Shown one piece after another: positions 31,085 to 40,289 of a stretch of DNA of 64,000 bases. Below the pieces are notes generated by a model. That model did not search any database. It was not told the DNA's origin and saw nothing but the letters and a program-made list of their open reading frames with translations. Every line of letters starts with the position of its first letter. The stretch's first letter is position 1. The translations under genes and the position numbers were made by a program. This DNA is from Bicyclus anynana (lineage: Eukaryota; Arthropoda; Insecta; Lepidoptera; Nymphalidae), in NCBI RefSeq assembly GCF_947172395.1, contig NC_069095.1, positions 4,526,001-4,590,000 of the forward strand, written 5' to 3'.

Positions 31085-31545
31085 GCGGTAACCTTTAACT
31101 CTGTTATAGTTAAGTTATACAATATATTATCCTTAAAACTCCTATTACAGTATCTTAAAACAAATCAAACCTCTTGTGACTGTTTGAATGTAGAACGCAC
31201 ATTAGAGAGCCATCGCCACCTGCGTCCACAGAGGCGCTTACGTGTGGCCTTCGCTTAAATTGGTTTTAATATTTACCCATATTTACGAAGGCAAGTAAAA
31301 CATGACACAGCAGTAAAATTTGACCGGTAAATCTTTGGGGCTTGTGTGACTTTATTCTATTAACGGAAATTAAGGGCAGTACGCACTGGCCTCGATAGTA
31401 CATGAGTTGATTAAAATCAAGGCTACACTATAATACTTTTTCAAAGATGAGAATTTTCCTACTAAACTTTTATATAGTTTATTAAATGTTAAATAAACTT
31501 TTTTAAAAGATGATATTTGGCACAGAGATAGAGATAAGTATAAAA
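31085..31545. other. no gene recognised
   Basis: A 77-codon ORF begins within the LINE relic at 31025 and runs to 31258 without motif. Confidence 0.4.
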
Positions 31546-31547
31546 AG

Positions 31548-31795
31548 TTCGATCCCTGGCTGGGCCGATTGAGGTTTTCTTAATTGGTCCAGGTCTGGCT
31601 GGTGGGAGGCTTCTGCCTTGGCTAGTTAGCACCCTACCGGCAAAGTCGTACCGCTAAGCGATTTCGCGTTCCGGCACGATGTCGTGTAGAAGTGTGGATT
31701 TCATCCTCCTAACAAGTTAGCCCGCTTCAATCTGAGTCCATCATCACTTACCATCAGGTGAGATTGTAGTCAAGGGCTAACTTGCAAAGAATAAA
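31548..31795 (+). mobile_element. SINE family B, head partly missing
   Basis: It begins near the B box (GTTCGATCCCTGGCTGGGCC) and is complete to CAAGGGCTAACTTGCAAAG with an A/T-rich tail at 31791-31815. Confidence 0.85.
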
Positions 31796-31809
31796 AATAT
31801 ATATATATA

Positions 31810-32050
31810 TAAATAAATACTTATACCTAAACAATTCACACATCAATTCAAGTAAGATTAGTGCTAAGATAGCTGATTTTGTCATTTACATCTTAAATTC
31901 TACGTATAAATACTTATATGTATAAACACACTTAGACACTAGAAAATATCCATGCTAATCATACAAATCTTTTTCAGTTATGGGAATCGAACCAACGGCC
32001 TTGGATGCAGAAAGCAGAGTCACTGTCCAAGGTACCACGTGGCTATTAAA
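31810..32050 (-). mobile_element. SINE family H (tRNA-like head, LINE-like tail)
   Basis: On the minus strand: GCCACGTGGTACCTTGGACAG, GTGACTCTGC, GGCCGTTGGTTCGATTCCC (B box), then ATTTGTATGATTAGCATGG, TCTAGTGTCTAAGTGTG and TATACATATAAG. A second copy is at 63690-63830. This head-plus-tail design is typical of lepidopteran SINEs. Confidence 0.75.
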
Positions 32051-32093
32051 AATAAAACGAACAAAGTTGCCTGCAACTTAAAAACTCTCGTTA

Positions 32094-32387
32094 TCTATCA
32101 ACTCATATTTGGCTCACTTCTGAGTCTCTTCTCACAATAAGAGGGTTTAGGCCAATAGTCCACCACGTTGAAACAATGCAGATTGCCAGACTACACACAC
32201 GCAGATAATTAAAAAAATCCTCTGGTTTCCTCACGATGTTTTCCTTCACCATTTGAGAAACGTGATATTTAATTTCTTAAAATGCACACAACTGAAAAGT
32301 TGGAGGTGCATGCCCTGGATCACATTCGAACCCGCTCCCTCCGGAATTGGAGGCAGAAGTCATATCCACTGAGCTATCACGATTTAC
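32094..32387 (-). mobile_element. SINE family A, near full-length
   Basis: The reversed head ATCGTGATAGCTCAGTGG..., the B box (reversed CACATTCGAACCCG) and the whole body are present, with several small deletions near 32180-32230. Confidence 0.85.
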
Positions 32388-32389
32388 CT

Positions 32390-32975
32390 TAAAAACTCTA
32401 CTAAGCATAAATTCACCGCCACCAATAAAAATCTTTAACAATAAGCAAGTAATATTCGAAATTACATCATTGAGCCACAAGCCATTCCACAAATGGAAGC
32501 AGAATTTTTATTACACCTAATTTCACACCCTCGGCCTTTTGTATTCTCTTTCAAAATAGACTACGTTTTCTTTGATGTGTTAATCAAAAGGGAAAAATAT
32601 GTCAAAATACATCCTTAGCGATTTGTAACTGACTGGTGAAAATGATGATGCTATTTATAACTCCGGAAACCTGAAATGGTGACAATATATGAAAAATTAG
32701 GACATCAATCTTTATTCTATTATTGCACCGTGTTTCTTCCATATATTTTAACTCTTTTATGTTACGATCTTTATTGTATGAAATATGATTTTCAAAGAAA
32801 GCATTCATTTTCCGCATCAATTCTCGATACAATGATGCAGAAAATGGATGCTACTTACTTATTTATTTAGTTAACTATATTTTGAAGAAGTTCGAGGTTT
32901 TTAATCGTAATCCATGTTTATAACCATTGTTTATAACCATGTTTATATCCATGCTTAGTTTTAAATAAGTTTGTA
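32390..32975. other. possible LINE 5' UTR plus unassigned sequence
   Basis: The right part contains repeated TTTATAACCATG/TTTATATCCATG phrases (32916-32953) just before the LINE ORF1 start and may be its 5' UTR. A minus-strand ORF at 32602-32832 is unrecognised. I cannot place the LINE 5' boundary. Confidence 0.35.
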
Positions 32976-32977
32976 AA

Positions 32978-33080
32978 ATGGTGGTAAACAAAAAAAAGAC
33001 CTTGGCTGAGTTTGTTGTGGGCTCTTCTGTAACTTCTCGTAACTTTAGTTTTAAGTTTTCGACTATTATTACCACTATTA
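32978..33080 (+). pseudogene. LINE ORF1, displaced N-terminal segment
   Basis: ATG at 32978 reads MVVNKKKTLAEFVVGSSVTS then RNFSFKF, a hydrophilic N-terminus, and stops soon after 33080. The downstream body is open from 33135 in a different frame. Removing the 87-bp insertion at 33081-33167 and one A of the A-run that follows it would bring the two parts into one frame, so this is the true ORF1 start. Confidence 0.65.
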
Positions 33081-33167
33081 AATTAAATTAAATTATGACA
33101 TAATCTTGACCTTTCTTGACCGTTCTTTTCTTAAAACCTGGCTTTAAGAAAAGAACGGTCACTATTA
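33081..33167. repeat. 87-bp hairpin-bearing insertion in LINE ORF1
   Basis: CACTATTA occurs at 33073-33080 and again at 33160-33167, as an 8-bp direct repeat. Between them lies a hairpin with perfect 18-bp arms (GACCGTTCTTTTCTTAAA at 33119-33136 and its complement at 33144-33161) and a 7-nt loop. The direct repeats look like a target-site duplication. Terminal inverted repeats at the insertion edges are not evident. Confidence 0.6.
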
Positions 33168-33260
33168 ATAAAAAAAGTTAACACTTACTGTTCTTTACTT
33201 GAAAATTCCAGGGAAAAATATGAAAATGAAACACAAATTTTACAGTATGAATTAAATCAA

Positions 33261-34304
33261 ATGGAAAATTCCTTGCAGGAAATAACTGCTAAATATGAGT
33301 TGTCTCAAAGTCAGATCCATGATCAGATCATAGCGGCTGAAGAGTTGTTAGCCTTAGGTACATACAATATGGCCCGTTTTGAATCATTAAGTAACAAATG
33401 CCAATGTTCAAATCAGGTACCTTCGGTTACCCAGGATTGTAGTGTTTTGTCTATTTCTGGATATATTGGCAAAAATGAGCAGTGTAATAATAATGTTATT
33501 CCAATTCCTTCAATCTCAGATAATAATTTAAGTTCACATAGTTTTAATTTGCCAGACAAGGCTCAAAAAAAGACTCTAATAATTTCTGATAAGTTAGGTA
33601 AGGATTTTGGCTCCATTATGAGCCATTACTTAAACCATTCAGTGACTAATAAATGTTTTCCGGGGGCTAGTTTTAGTTATTTAATAAATAGCATAAGTAT
33701 AGAAAATGTAGTTGGTTACTCAAATGTAATTTTGATGTTAGGGAACAGTTCAAATATTAAAAGGCATCAAATTATAAAATGTATTGAAAAGCTTTTGGTA
33801 TTACATAATAGAACCAAATGTAAATTTACATTATGTGCATTTCCATACCTTAAGTCAATTGCTAAAGAAAATAAGCATATCCATAACTTGAATCTTATGT
33901 TATACAACTTGACATACCATCACAGCGATGCATTTTTTTATTTTGACATGAATAAGTTTATCTCATCTTATTCGTTGACTAAAGATAATTTATATCTGCC
34001 AAAAAAATGTAAGCAGCATGTTGCCTCTCTGTTGGCTTACAACTTAAACGAGTCAGTTACAAGTGTTGTAACACAGTCTATTGACATTAATATGACATGT
34101 AATAATAGTAGTTATGTTTCTATTGACCAGAGTACGAATGATAGTACTGTCTCAATTGTTAATTGTAATTTAACCGATCCAGTTACAAGTATTGTAACGC
34201 AGTCTTTTGACATTTTTACAACCTGTACTAATAGTACAAATATTTCTATACCTGACCGCAGTACCAATCCTGGTACTGTTACAATTGAAAATTTTTTAAA
34301 CTAA
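33261..34304 (+). CDS. LINE ORF1 protein with degenerate SGNH-hydrolase-like domain
   Basis: The longest ATG frame gives 347 residues, but the frame is open from 33135 and the sequence before 33261 (CSLLENSREKYENETQ) continues a coiled-coil-like helix, so the true protein starts upstream. Residues 1-45 are heptad-rich. Residues about 105-262 follow the SGNH/GDSL block order: LIISDKLGKDFG (106-117) in place of a GDS Ser block, FPGASF (133-138), VILMLGNSSN (156-165) for the Gly/Asn block and DNLYLPKK (242-249) for the DxxH block. The nucleophile position is Lys111 and the His position is Tyr245, so esterase activity is unlikely. Residues about 265-347 are two tandem 42-residue units. In CR1-type LINEs ORF1 binds the element RNA; an esterase-like ORF1 is known in some of them. 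ORF2 starts 17 nt after the stop. Confidence 0.8.
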   Translation: MENSLQEITAKYELSQSQIHDQIIAAEELLALGTYNMARFESLSNKCQCSNQVPSVTQDCSVLSISGYIGKNEQCNNNVIPIPSISDNNLSSHSFNLPDKAQKKTLIISDKLGKDFGSIMSHYLNHSVTNKCFPGASFSYLINSISIENVVGYSNVILMLGNSSNIKRHQIIKCIEKLLVLHNRTKCKFTLCAFPYLKSIAKENKHIHNLNLMLYNLTYHHSDAFFYFDMNKFISSYSLTKDNLYLPKKCKQHVASLLAYNLNESVTSVVTQSIDINMTCNNSSYVSIDQSTNDSTVSIVNCNLTDPVTSIVTQSFDIFTTCTNSTNISIPDRSTNPGTVTIENFLN

Positions 34305-34321
34305 AAGATACGACAACGGAG

Positions 34322-34804
34322 ATGCACTGTAACATTAACCTTGTACACCAAAACATACAGAGCATCAACGGCAAGGAGTTAGAAGTTGAACTATTTGTAG
34401 AAAAATTCAATATACACATATTATGTATTACGGAGCATTGGCTCACTAACTCACAGCTGTCAGTTCTTAATATTAATAATTATTCATTGTCAAGTGTGTT
34501 CTTCAGAAGGGCTGGTCATGGTGGCTCCTTAATTTTCTTACATAATAACTTAAAATGTAAGGATAGAAAAGATATAGTTCGTCTTTCTGTGGAATGCATT
34601 GTTGAACTTTCTTGTGTGGAGTTGGAACAAATTATTATAGTATGCGTGTACAGACCCCCTCCTGCTGACTTTGATCAATTTGAAGAGGTAATGGAAGATG
34701 TAATGAGGCGATTGTGCACATCTTCCAAACAAATACTGATTTGCGGCGATTTTAATGTTGATATTCTAACAGAAAACTCAAAATCTGTTAGATTTCTTAA
34801 CTAA
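34322..34804 (+). CDS. LINE ORF2, endonuclease part (frame ends early)
   Basis: ATG at 34322 opens 160 residues of an apurinic/apyrimidinic-type endonuclease. Visible motifs: QNIQS (10-14), ITEHWL (36-41, catalytic Glu38), VYRPP (109-113) and CGDFNVD (141-147). It is cut at 34804 by a frameshift, and the last residues VRFLN are out of frame. The remaining endonuclease motifs (LDNIF, SSDH) lie in the next frame. The enzyme would nick target DNA to prime reverse transcription. Confidence 0.85.
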   Translation: MHCNINLVHQNIQSINGKELEVELFVEKFNIHILCITEHWLTNSQLSVLNINNYSLSSVFFRRAGHGGSLIFLHNNLKCKDRKDIVRLSVECIVELSCVELEQIIIVCVYRPPPADFDQFEEVMEDVMRRLCTSSKQILICGDFNVDILTENSKSVRFLN

Positions 34805-37220
34805 ATGTTTTGATTTGATGCATGCTTTTAACGAACCTACTAGGATAACCGCAACTTCAGGTACCTGTCTGGATAATATATTTTATAATTGTGTGCTTGA
34901 GAGAAAGAAGATAATAAATAAATTAAGCTCTGATCATAGTGGTCAAATAATTACTATCTTAAATAATAAAACCAATAGCAATCAATGGGTAAAGTGTAGG
35001 CCAATAACTGAAAGTAAATTAAAGCGATTCAAAAACACAATTATTTCTAAAATTCCAAGTCTTGCATTTGAAAATAATCATCCAGACGTGCTCTTTGGTA
35101 CACTTTTCAAGACAATAGACAGAGAGTTTAGTAAAATTTTTAACTTTAAACGCATTAATGCTAGCCAAAAATTAAAGTTTAGCGAATGGGCTACTGTAGG
35201 CATTTACAAAAGTAGAGACAAACTGTACGAGTTGTACGAGGAAAAACAATATACTCAAACGCGAACTTATTTAGATTATGTCAAAAGTTACTCAAAAATT
35301 TTCAAACGTGTTTGTATTCTTGCGAAATCGTTACACATCAAACAGAAAATAATTGAGTCTGAGAACAAGATACAAACCACCTGGAATATAATTAATAGAG
35401 AATCAGGAAAAATCAAACCGCGGGATATCAGTTTTGAATTAATTGTCAATGACAAAAAGGTAAACACTGATATCGAGGTTGTTAATGCCTTTGAAGATTT
35501 TTTCCAGAATGTTCATATCTTGTTAACTGATTCACTAGATTCGTCTGCTACGGAAGCCCAGAGACTATTAAGAGGCAATGTTAAAGAGTGCAACGTTCTT
35601 TTTGAATTTCACCACATAACTGTATCAGACATTAAAAAATCTTTCAATTTGTTAAAATTAAAAAGAACCGGAGATCTGTGGGGCATGTCAGTGAAAGTAA
35701 TATCTAATATAATTGATGTAATTGCTCCCCACTTATCCATTATTTTTAATGAATGTGTGGACTTAGGTATTTTTCCGAACCTAATGAAGCATGGCAAATT
35801 GATACCACTTTTTAAATCAGGAGACAAATCAGATCTTAATAATTATAGACCGATTACAATATTGCCAACATTTAGCAAGGTCTTTGAAAAAATCATATTA
35901 AATCAACTTTTATGTCATTTTAATTTAAATAACTTGTTTCATCCTGAACAGTATGGTTTTACAAAAGGTCGCAATACAACTGATGCAGGGGCTAAACTTT
36001 TAAAACATATTTATGAAGCATGGGAAGGTTCTAAGAATGCTATTGGTGTGTCCTGTGATCTGTCCAAGGCGTTCGATTGTGTTGACCATAACACCCTTCT
36101 ACTCAAGTTAAGCCACTATGGCATGAAAAGTGTTGCACTCGATCTCATTGCCTCTTATCTCAGTGATAGAACGCAGAAGGTATGCATAAATGATATAAAG
36201 TCGCACGGTTCCACTACCATAATGGGCGTCCCACAGGGTTCAATTCTGGGTCCTTTTCTATTTTTAGTGTACATAAACGATTTACCATACCATGTCAGCG
36301 GCATATGTGAGATTGTACTGTTTGCTGATGACACATCCTTAATTTTTAAGTCCGACAGAAATAAAGATAACTCTGACGACGTAAACCGTGCCATATCGCA
36401 TGTGTCGCATTGGTTCACTGCAAATAATCTACTTTTGAATGCCATGAAAACTAAATGTATTGAGTTTTCATTGCCAAATGTTAAAAAATTAGATAAGTCT
36501 ATAATGATCGATGGTGAAACACTGGAAATGGAGAGTTCCACAGTTTTCCTGGGAGTGACCTTGGATTGTAAACTTCAGTGGGGTGCTCATATAGAAAAAC
36601 TGTCTGGTAAACTTAGCTCAGCGGCATTTGCCGTGAGAAAAATAAGACAGTTTACTGATGTTGATACAGCTAGGCTTGTTTATTTTGCGTACTTTTACAG
36701 CGTAATGTCTTACGGTATTTTATTGTGGGGCAAGGCTGCCGATATACAATCTATATTTGTTCTTCAAAAAAGAGCAATTCGAGCAATATATCAATTAAAA
36801 TCACGCGAGTCCCTTCGTCAAAAGTTTAAAGAAATAGGTATACTAACAGTAGCCTGTCAATATATATATAACAGTATAGTATATGTAAGACAAAATATTA
36901 ATTTGTACAAACGAAAAGGAGATTTAAACCCACGTCTTACTAGACACGGGCATAAGTTAGTTATTTCTGCACATCGTCTCCAAAGAGTAAAAAAATCTTT
37001 TGTAGGTTTGGGTGTACTCTTCTATAATAAGATCCCCAAGACTGTGATGGACCTGCCAATGCATAGCTTAAGCAATGTGTTAAAAAACATTTACTTAGTC
37101 GAGGGTACTACAACATTGATGAGTTCCTTAATGATAAAGATGCTTGGAGGCCGTTGGATCAGCTTCCACCTTCACACAGGAAGTAAAACTATAAGAAATG
37201 TAAACAGTAATTGTTATTAA
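34770..37220 (+). CDS. LINE ORF2, endonuclease end plus reverse transcriptase
   Basis: The frame is open from 34770; the first ATG is at 34818. Residue positions here count from 34815. Early on it completes the endonuclease (CLDNIF at 18-23; SSDHSG with catalytic Asp/His at 40-41). The reverse transcriptase follows: LIPLFKSGDKSDLNNYRPI (about 328-346), YGFTKGRNTT, GVSCDLSKAFDCVDH with the first Asp, GVPQGSILGP (471-480), LFADDTSLI with the catalytic FADD at 503-506, and FLGVTLD. From about 37100 the annotated frame loses family similarity. One frame over, the sequence reads YYNIDEFLNDKDAW to LPPSHRK and stops at 37194-37196, a typical C-terminus, so there is a one-base deletion. No RNase H or zinc knuckle is seen. 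Confidence 0.9.
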   Translation, partial: QKTQNLLDFLTKCFDLMHAFNEPTRITATSGTCLDNIFYNCVLERKKIINKLSSDHSGQIITILNNKTNSNQWVKCRPITESKLKRFKNTIISKIPSLAFENNHPDVLFGTLFKTIDREFSKIFNFKRINASQKLKFSEWATVGIYKSRDKLYELYEEKQYTQTRTYLDYVKSYSKIFKRVCILAKSLHIKQKIIESENKIQTTWNIINRESGKIKPRDISFELIVNDKKVNTDIEVVNAFEDFFQNVHILLTDSLDSSATEAQRLLRGNVKECNVLFEFHHITVSDIKKSFNLLKLKRTGDLWGMSVKVISNIIDVIAPHLSIIFNECVDLGIFPNLMKHGKLIPLFKSGDKSDLNNYRPITILPTFSKVFEKIILNQLLCHFNLNNLFHPEQYGFTKGRNTTDAGAKLLKHIYEAWEGSKNAIGVSCDLSKAFDCVDHNTLLLKLSHYGMKSVALDLIASYLSDRTQKVCINDIKSHGSTTIMGVPQGSILGPFLFLVYINDLPYHVSGICEIVLFADDTSLIFKSDRNKDNSDDVNRAISHVSHWFTANNLLLNAMKTKCIEFSLPNVKKLDKSIMIDGETLEMESSTVFLGVTLDCKLQWGAHIEKLSGKLSSAAFAVRKIRQFTDVDTARLVYFAYFYSVMSYGILLWGKAADIQSIFVLQKRAIRAIYQLKSRESLRQKFKEIGILTVACQYIYNSIVYVRQNINLYKRKGDLNPRLTRHGHKLVISAHRLQRVKKSFVGLGVLFYNKIPKTVMDLPMHSLSNVLKNIYLVEGTTTLMSSLMIKMLGGRWISFHLHTGSKTIRNVNSNCY

Positions 37221-37396
37221 TTGTAAATTATAATACTGTATGACTTTTTCAAAAGAGCAACTGTTGAGTTTCTTGCCGGTATCTTCTCAGCAGAACCTGC
37301 CTTCCGAACCGGTGGTAGAATCTTTACAAATAGTCAACTGACGTGTCAAAAGTGCTTGTAAACTAAGCCTACTTGAAATAAATGATTTTTGATTTT

Positions 37397-37468
37397 GATT
37401 TTGATTTTGACCTTTCAAAAGTGCTTGTAAACTTAGCCTAATTGAAATAAATGAATTTTGACTTTTGA
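37397..37468 (+). repeat. second LINE 3' tail directly behind the first
   Basis: TTTCAAAAGTGCTTGTAAAC and CCTAATTGAAATAAATGAATTTTGAC repeat the last 50-60 bp of the LINE with small changes. It is either a short dead-on-arrival copy inserted into the tail or a tail duplication. Confidence 0.75.
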
Positions 37469-37469
37469 C

Positions 37470-37960
37470 TTTATAATTAAGGCCTTGTCCATACGTTTTA
37501 TTTCCTTTTGTATGATATTTCAATTTGGTGGAGTTGTATTTTTTAAAAGTGTATTTGTTATGTTTCAATCAAGTAGAAACGCGCCGCGAATAATTCAGCA
37601 CATCACGGGAACGGTTATTGTATATTTTTACGGTAATATATTTTTATGAAATCATTCTGTCATTGCGAAAGTGCCGACGTGATTTCATTTTATTCTGAAT
37701 GAATTATAACTTTAGTTCGTTTGTATTTTTTGTGTGAAATTCCATTTATAATAAAATATTTATAGGAACATAAAAGCCAGATCATAAACCAAACCTATAA
37801 CTACTACCCACTACTACTTTAAACTCAAAAACCGCGTTGTAAAAAATATGTCTGAATATATTCATATAATATTGTTATCTTCATTATATATAAGATATAT
37901 CCGCTACTAAATATTTATCGACTAACGCTTACATATATTCAGATAGTTGAATCTACTCGT
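37470..37960. other. AT-rich stretch
   Basis: No gene or shared repeat is recognised. Confidence 0.45.
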
Positions 37961-37964
37961 ATAC

Positions 37965-38156
37965 TAATATTACAAAGCTTTAGAGTTTGTTTGTTTGGTT
38001 GGTTGAACGCGTTAATCTCAGGAACTACAGGTCCGATTTGAAAAATTCCTTCAGTGTTAAATAGCCCATTTAACGTGGAAGGCTATAAGCTATATATTAT
38101 TCCTGTATTCCTACGGTAATATACCACGCGGGTGAAACCGCGCGGCGTCAGTTAGT
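37965..38156 (-). repeat. repeat C, full-length
   Basis: Reversed head GCGCGGCGTCAGTTAG at the right edge; GGAAGGCTATAAGC and GGAACTACAGGTCCGATTTG inside; left edge CTAATATTACAAAGC. Confidence 0.78.
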
Positions 38157-38178
38157 AATAAATAACCTTAAGTGGTGG

Positions 38179-38486
38179 CCTCAGACTAATTAGATATAGA
38201 CCTACAAGACATTATTTTTCTGTCAAAGTATATGATCAACGATCTTATGCGATTATAAACACTGTCTCTATAGAATCGATGTTTCATAGTTTACAATCGT
38301 GGCCGTCGGTTAAAAACCTCCGTAAAAATACCTTTTTGTGTACTTATATGGTGTAAAAAACTAACAAAAACTGCTAGTTTAGTATAAGATATGTATGAAA
38401 TCTAAGCTCGTTTTCCTTAGAAAATGGCAGAAAATTTTGTTCATGAATTTGGGTGCGATACTAGTCCTTATGTATTTAGTCTGAGG
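38179..38486 (+). mobile_element. MITE family Q, copy 1, with 6-bp target duplication
   Basis: The element begins CCTCAGACTAATTAG and ends CTAGTCC...TTAGTCTGAGG. TGGTGG flanks it on both sides (38173-38178 and 38487-38492). It is 308 bp with no ORF. It is homologous to 52832-53119 in reverse orientation (for example CGATGTTTCATAG and its complement, and CATTTTCTAAGGAAAACGAGC). A 6-bp duplication is unusual among animal DNA transposons and would fit Dada-type or similar systems; this is inference. Confidence 0.85.
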
Positions 38487-38489
38487 TGG

Positions 38490-39020
38490 TGGCAATGATT
38501 TTTTTTTCATTATTTATTCTACTATGGATACCGTTACATTTCTGCGTAGACTTTTTTAAAGATTCCAGAGCTCTATGATTTTTAGGGTAAAGAGATTTTC
38601 CTTCCGACTCCATAGGGTAGGGTCTATCACTTTGCCAAATTTAATCAAGATTGGTTCAGCAACAAACAAATTAACTCATTTGTTCATTTATATTATAAGT
38701 ATAAGTACTTATTTTACATAGCAACTAAAATGACATTAAAACAAAATAAAAACAATACCCGAGAACCAGTGTAAATACCAAGCTTAAATTAAATGCAAAT
38801 TACTTTTGATTGAATTAAATAAAATTGATTGCATTGTTCAAACATGTCCAAATTACGTAAATCTATTTTGTAGTTTTGCAAAATATATAACTTTTATTTT
38901 ATAAATTACTAGCTGATACCCAGTGCGGGTTTATTTGCATTTTTCCATTCTCATGGGATTATAGTCAAAAAGTCATAGTCCATGTTACCCACTGACAATG
39001 TAACTTTCTATTGCCGATTA
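38490..39020. other. no gene recognised
   Basis: Contains a weakly repeat-like phrase (GGGTCTATCACTTTGCCAAATTTAATCAAGATTGG) near 38622-38656, similar to the ends of many lepidopteran repeats. Confidence 0.4.
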
Positions 39021-39024
39021 TCCA

Positions 39025-39215
39025 CACAAAGTTTTTTTTTTTTAATGTAAAATTTGACATATATTTTATAATATGACCAATATTCCCATTCCCCTCCAAC
39101 TAGTCTGGAAAGACTATGCTAGGAGTGGGTACGACAATAGACCAACGGGTGGGGATCGAACCACCACCCCTCGGTGATGAGTCCGACCGCTCTTACCGTT
39201 GAGCTATTGAGACTT
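39025..39215 (-). mobile_element. SINE family G, full-length
   Basis: Minus strand: AGTCTCAATAGCTCAACGG and GTAAGAGCGG (tRNA-like A box), GGTGGTTCGATCCCCACC (B box), then GTCGTACCCACTCCTAGC, AGTTGGAGGGGAATGGG and a T/A-rich 3' end. Two more copies are at 47970 and 57463. Confidence 0.85.
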
Positions 39216-39219
39216 TACC

Positions 39220-40000
39220 TCTTTCGTTGAAATTAAATTAATCGATAATATAATAAATATTAAAAAAGATATATAGATAAAAGCTATAACTATAATTTTA
39301 ATTTATTTTTCTCGTTAAATTTATTTATTTATACATTTTTAAATTTTTAACAATGTTTAAAAAAAACAAGTCAGTTAAAAAAAGTAATACAGTTATCATC
39401 CCTTATTTGACAATAACCAACTTCAGCAGTTGAGTATTTAATTTCCAATTAAAATGGCTGTCTTGAATTTCTTACAAGAAGCTCACAAATCAAAACAGCA
39501 TAATATCAAAAGTTACAAATCTATAGTAATAAAATTCAAATATTTGCCAACGATTTCTAAGAAAAACAAAGTATTTTGCGGTAGGTAGTTGAAAATTTAT
39601 CGGAAGTTTGCCTACAGGTGGAAAATTACCCGAAGCGATTCTCAAAGGGAAATAGGATGGATGGTGCAAATTGCGAACCTCTACAATAACGCTTTATCAT
39701 TTGGCCTTCCATCATCTAAACGCTATTCAATTTCCCTGCATCAAAGAACGCACAAATAACTACTTGTACCTATTCAGCATAAAATATTTGACAAATGGAA
39801 ACCTTTTTTATGTTTATCGTCTCTATGATATATTATACATCAACGTCTATAAAAATCAATAGCCTGTTTAAAGGAAAATTATTTTCGCGAATCGTTGAAA
39901 GTGCATTGCTGATATGAATATATTTTTTTTTAATAATTTGAGAAAATAAAGATAAACAATTTAAAAATTGTTTAAAAATGTTTCGGGTATTCAGTATAAG
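39220..40000. other. AT-rich stretch
   Basis: No gene is recognised; short ORFs lack motifs. Confidence 0.45.
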
Positions 40001-40001
40001 T

Positions 40002-40136
40002 GAGGAAACCTGCATGACCCTGAGAATTTTCTTAATTCTGTGCGTGTGCGAGGTCCTAATCCTTCTCATTCTGAGAGGAGACTCATACTCAACAGTGAGC
40101 CGAACATGGGTTGTTAATGTAGATGATGATGATGAT
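40002..40136 (+). mobile_element. SINE family A, 3' half
   Basis: GAGGAAACCTGCATGACCC, TTCTTAATTCTGTGCGTGTG, CATTCTGAGAGGAGACTC, GTGAGCCGAACATGGG and a GATGATGATGA tail. Confidence 0.8.
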
Positions 40137-40289
40137 TCAGTATCAATACATATAAATAAAAGCGTCTGTCATTTCAAGATAACTGTGTTCCTCAAGTGCA
40201 TAAAGTTTACACAATACCAAAACACAAGCAAGCTTTTTGTAAAATTTTTGTCTGTCTGTTTATCCGGGCTAATATTTGTAGTAAGTGCA

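Larger units (their letters stand above)
32978..37396 (+). mobile_element. CR1/Jockey-group non-LTR retrotransposon, nearly complete but disabled
   Basis: Order: ORF1 start at 32978, ORF1 body to 34304, ORF2 (endonuclease plus reverse transcriptase) from 34322 to about 37196-37220, then a 3' UTR with CCTTCCGAACCGGTGGTAG and a GATTTTGATTTT tail at 37383-37396. There is no RNase H domain and no LTRs. Disabling changes are a hairpin insertion and one-base shift early in ORF1, a frameshift inside the endonuclease (34770-34800) and another near the ORF2 C-terminus (about 37100-37110). The low number of breaks suggests fairly recent insertion. The ORF1 type and tail fit CR1, Daphne or Jockey relatives; the exact clade needs a tree. 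Confidence 0.9.

Noticed and set aside
36155..36541. 128-codon minus-strand ORF
   Set aside because: It is the antisense shadow of the LINE reverse transcriptase.
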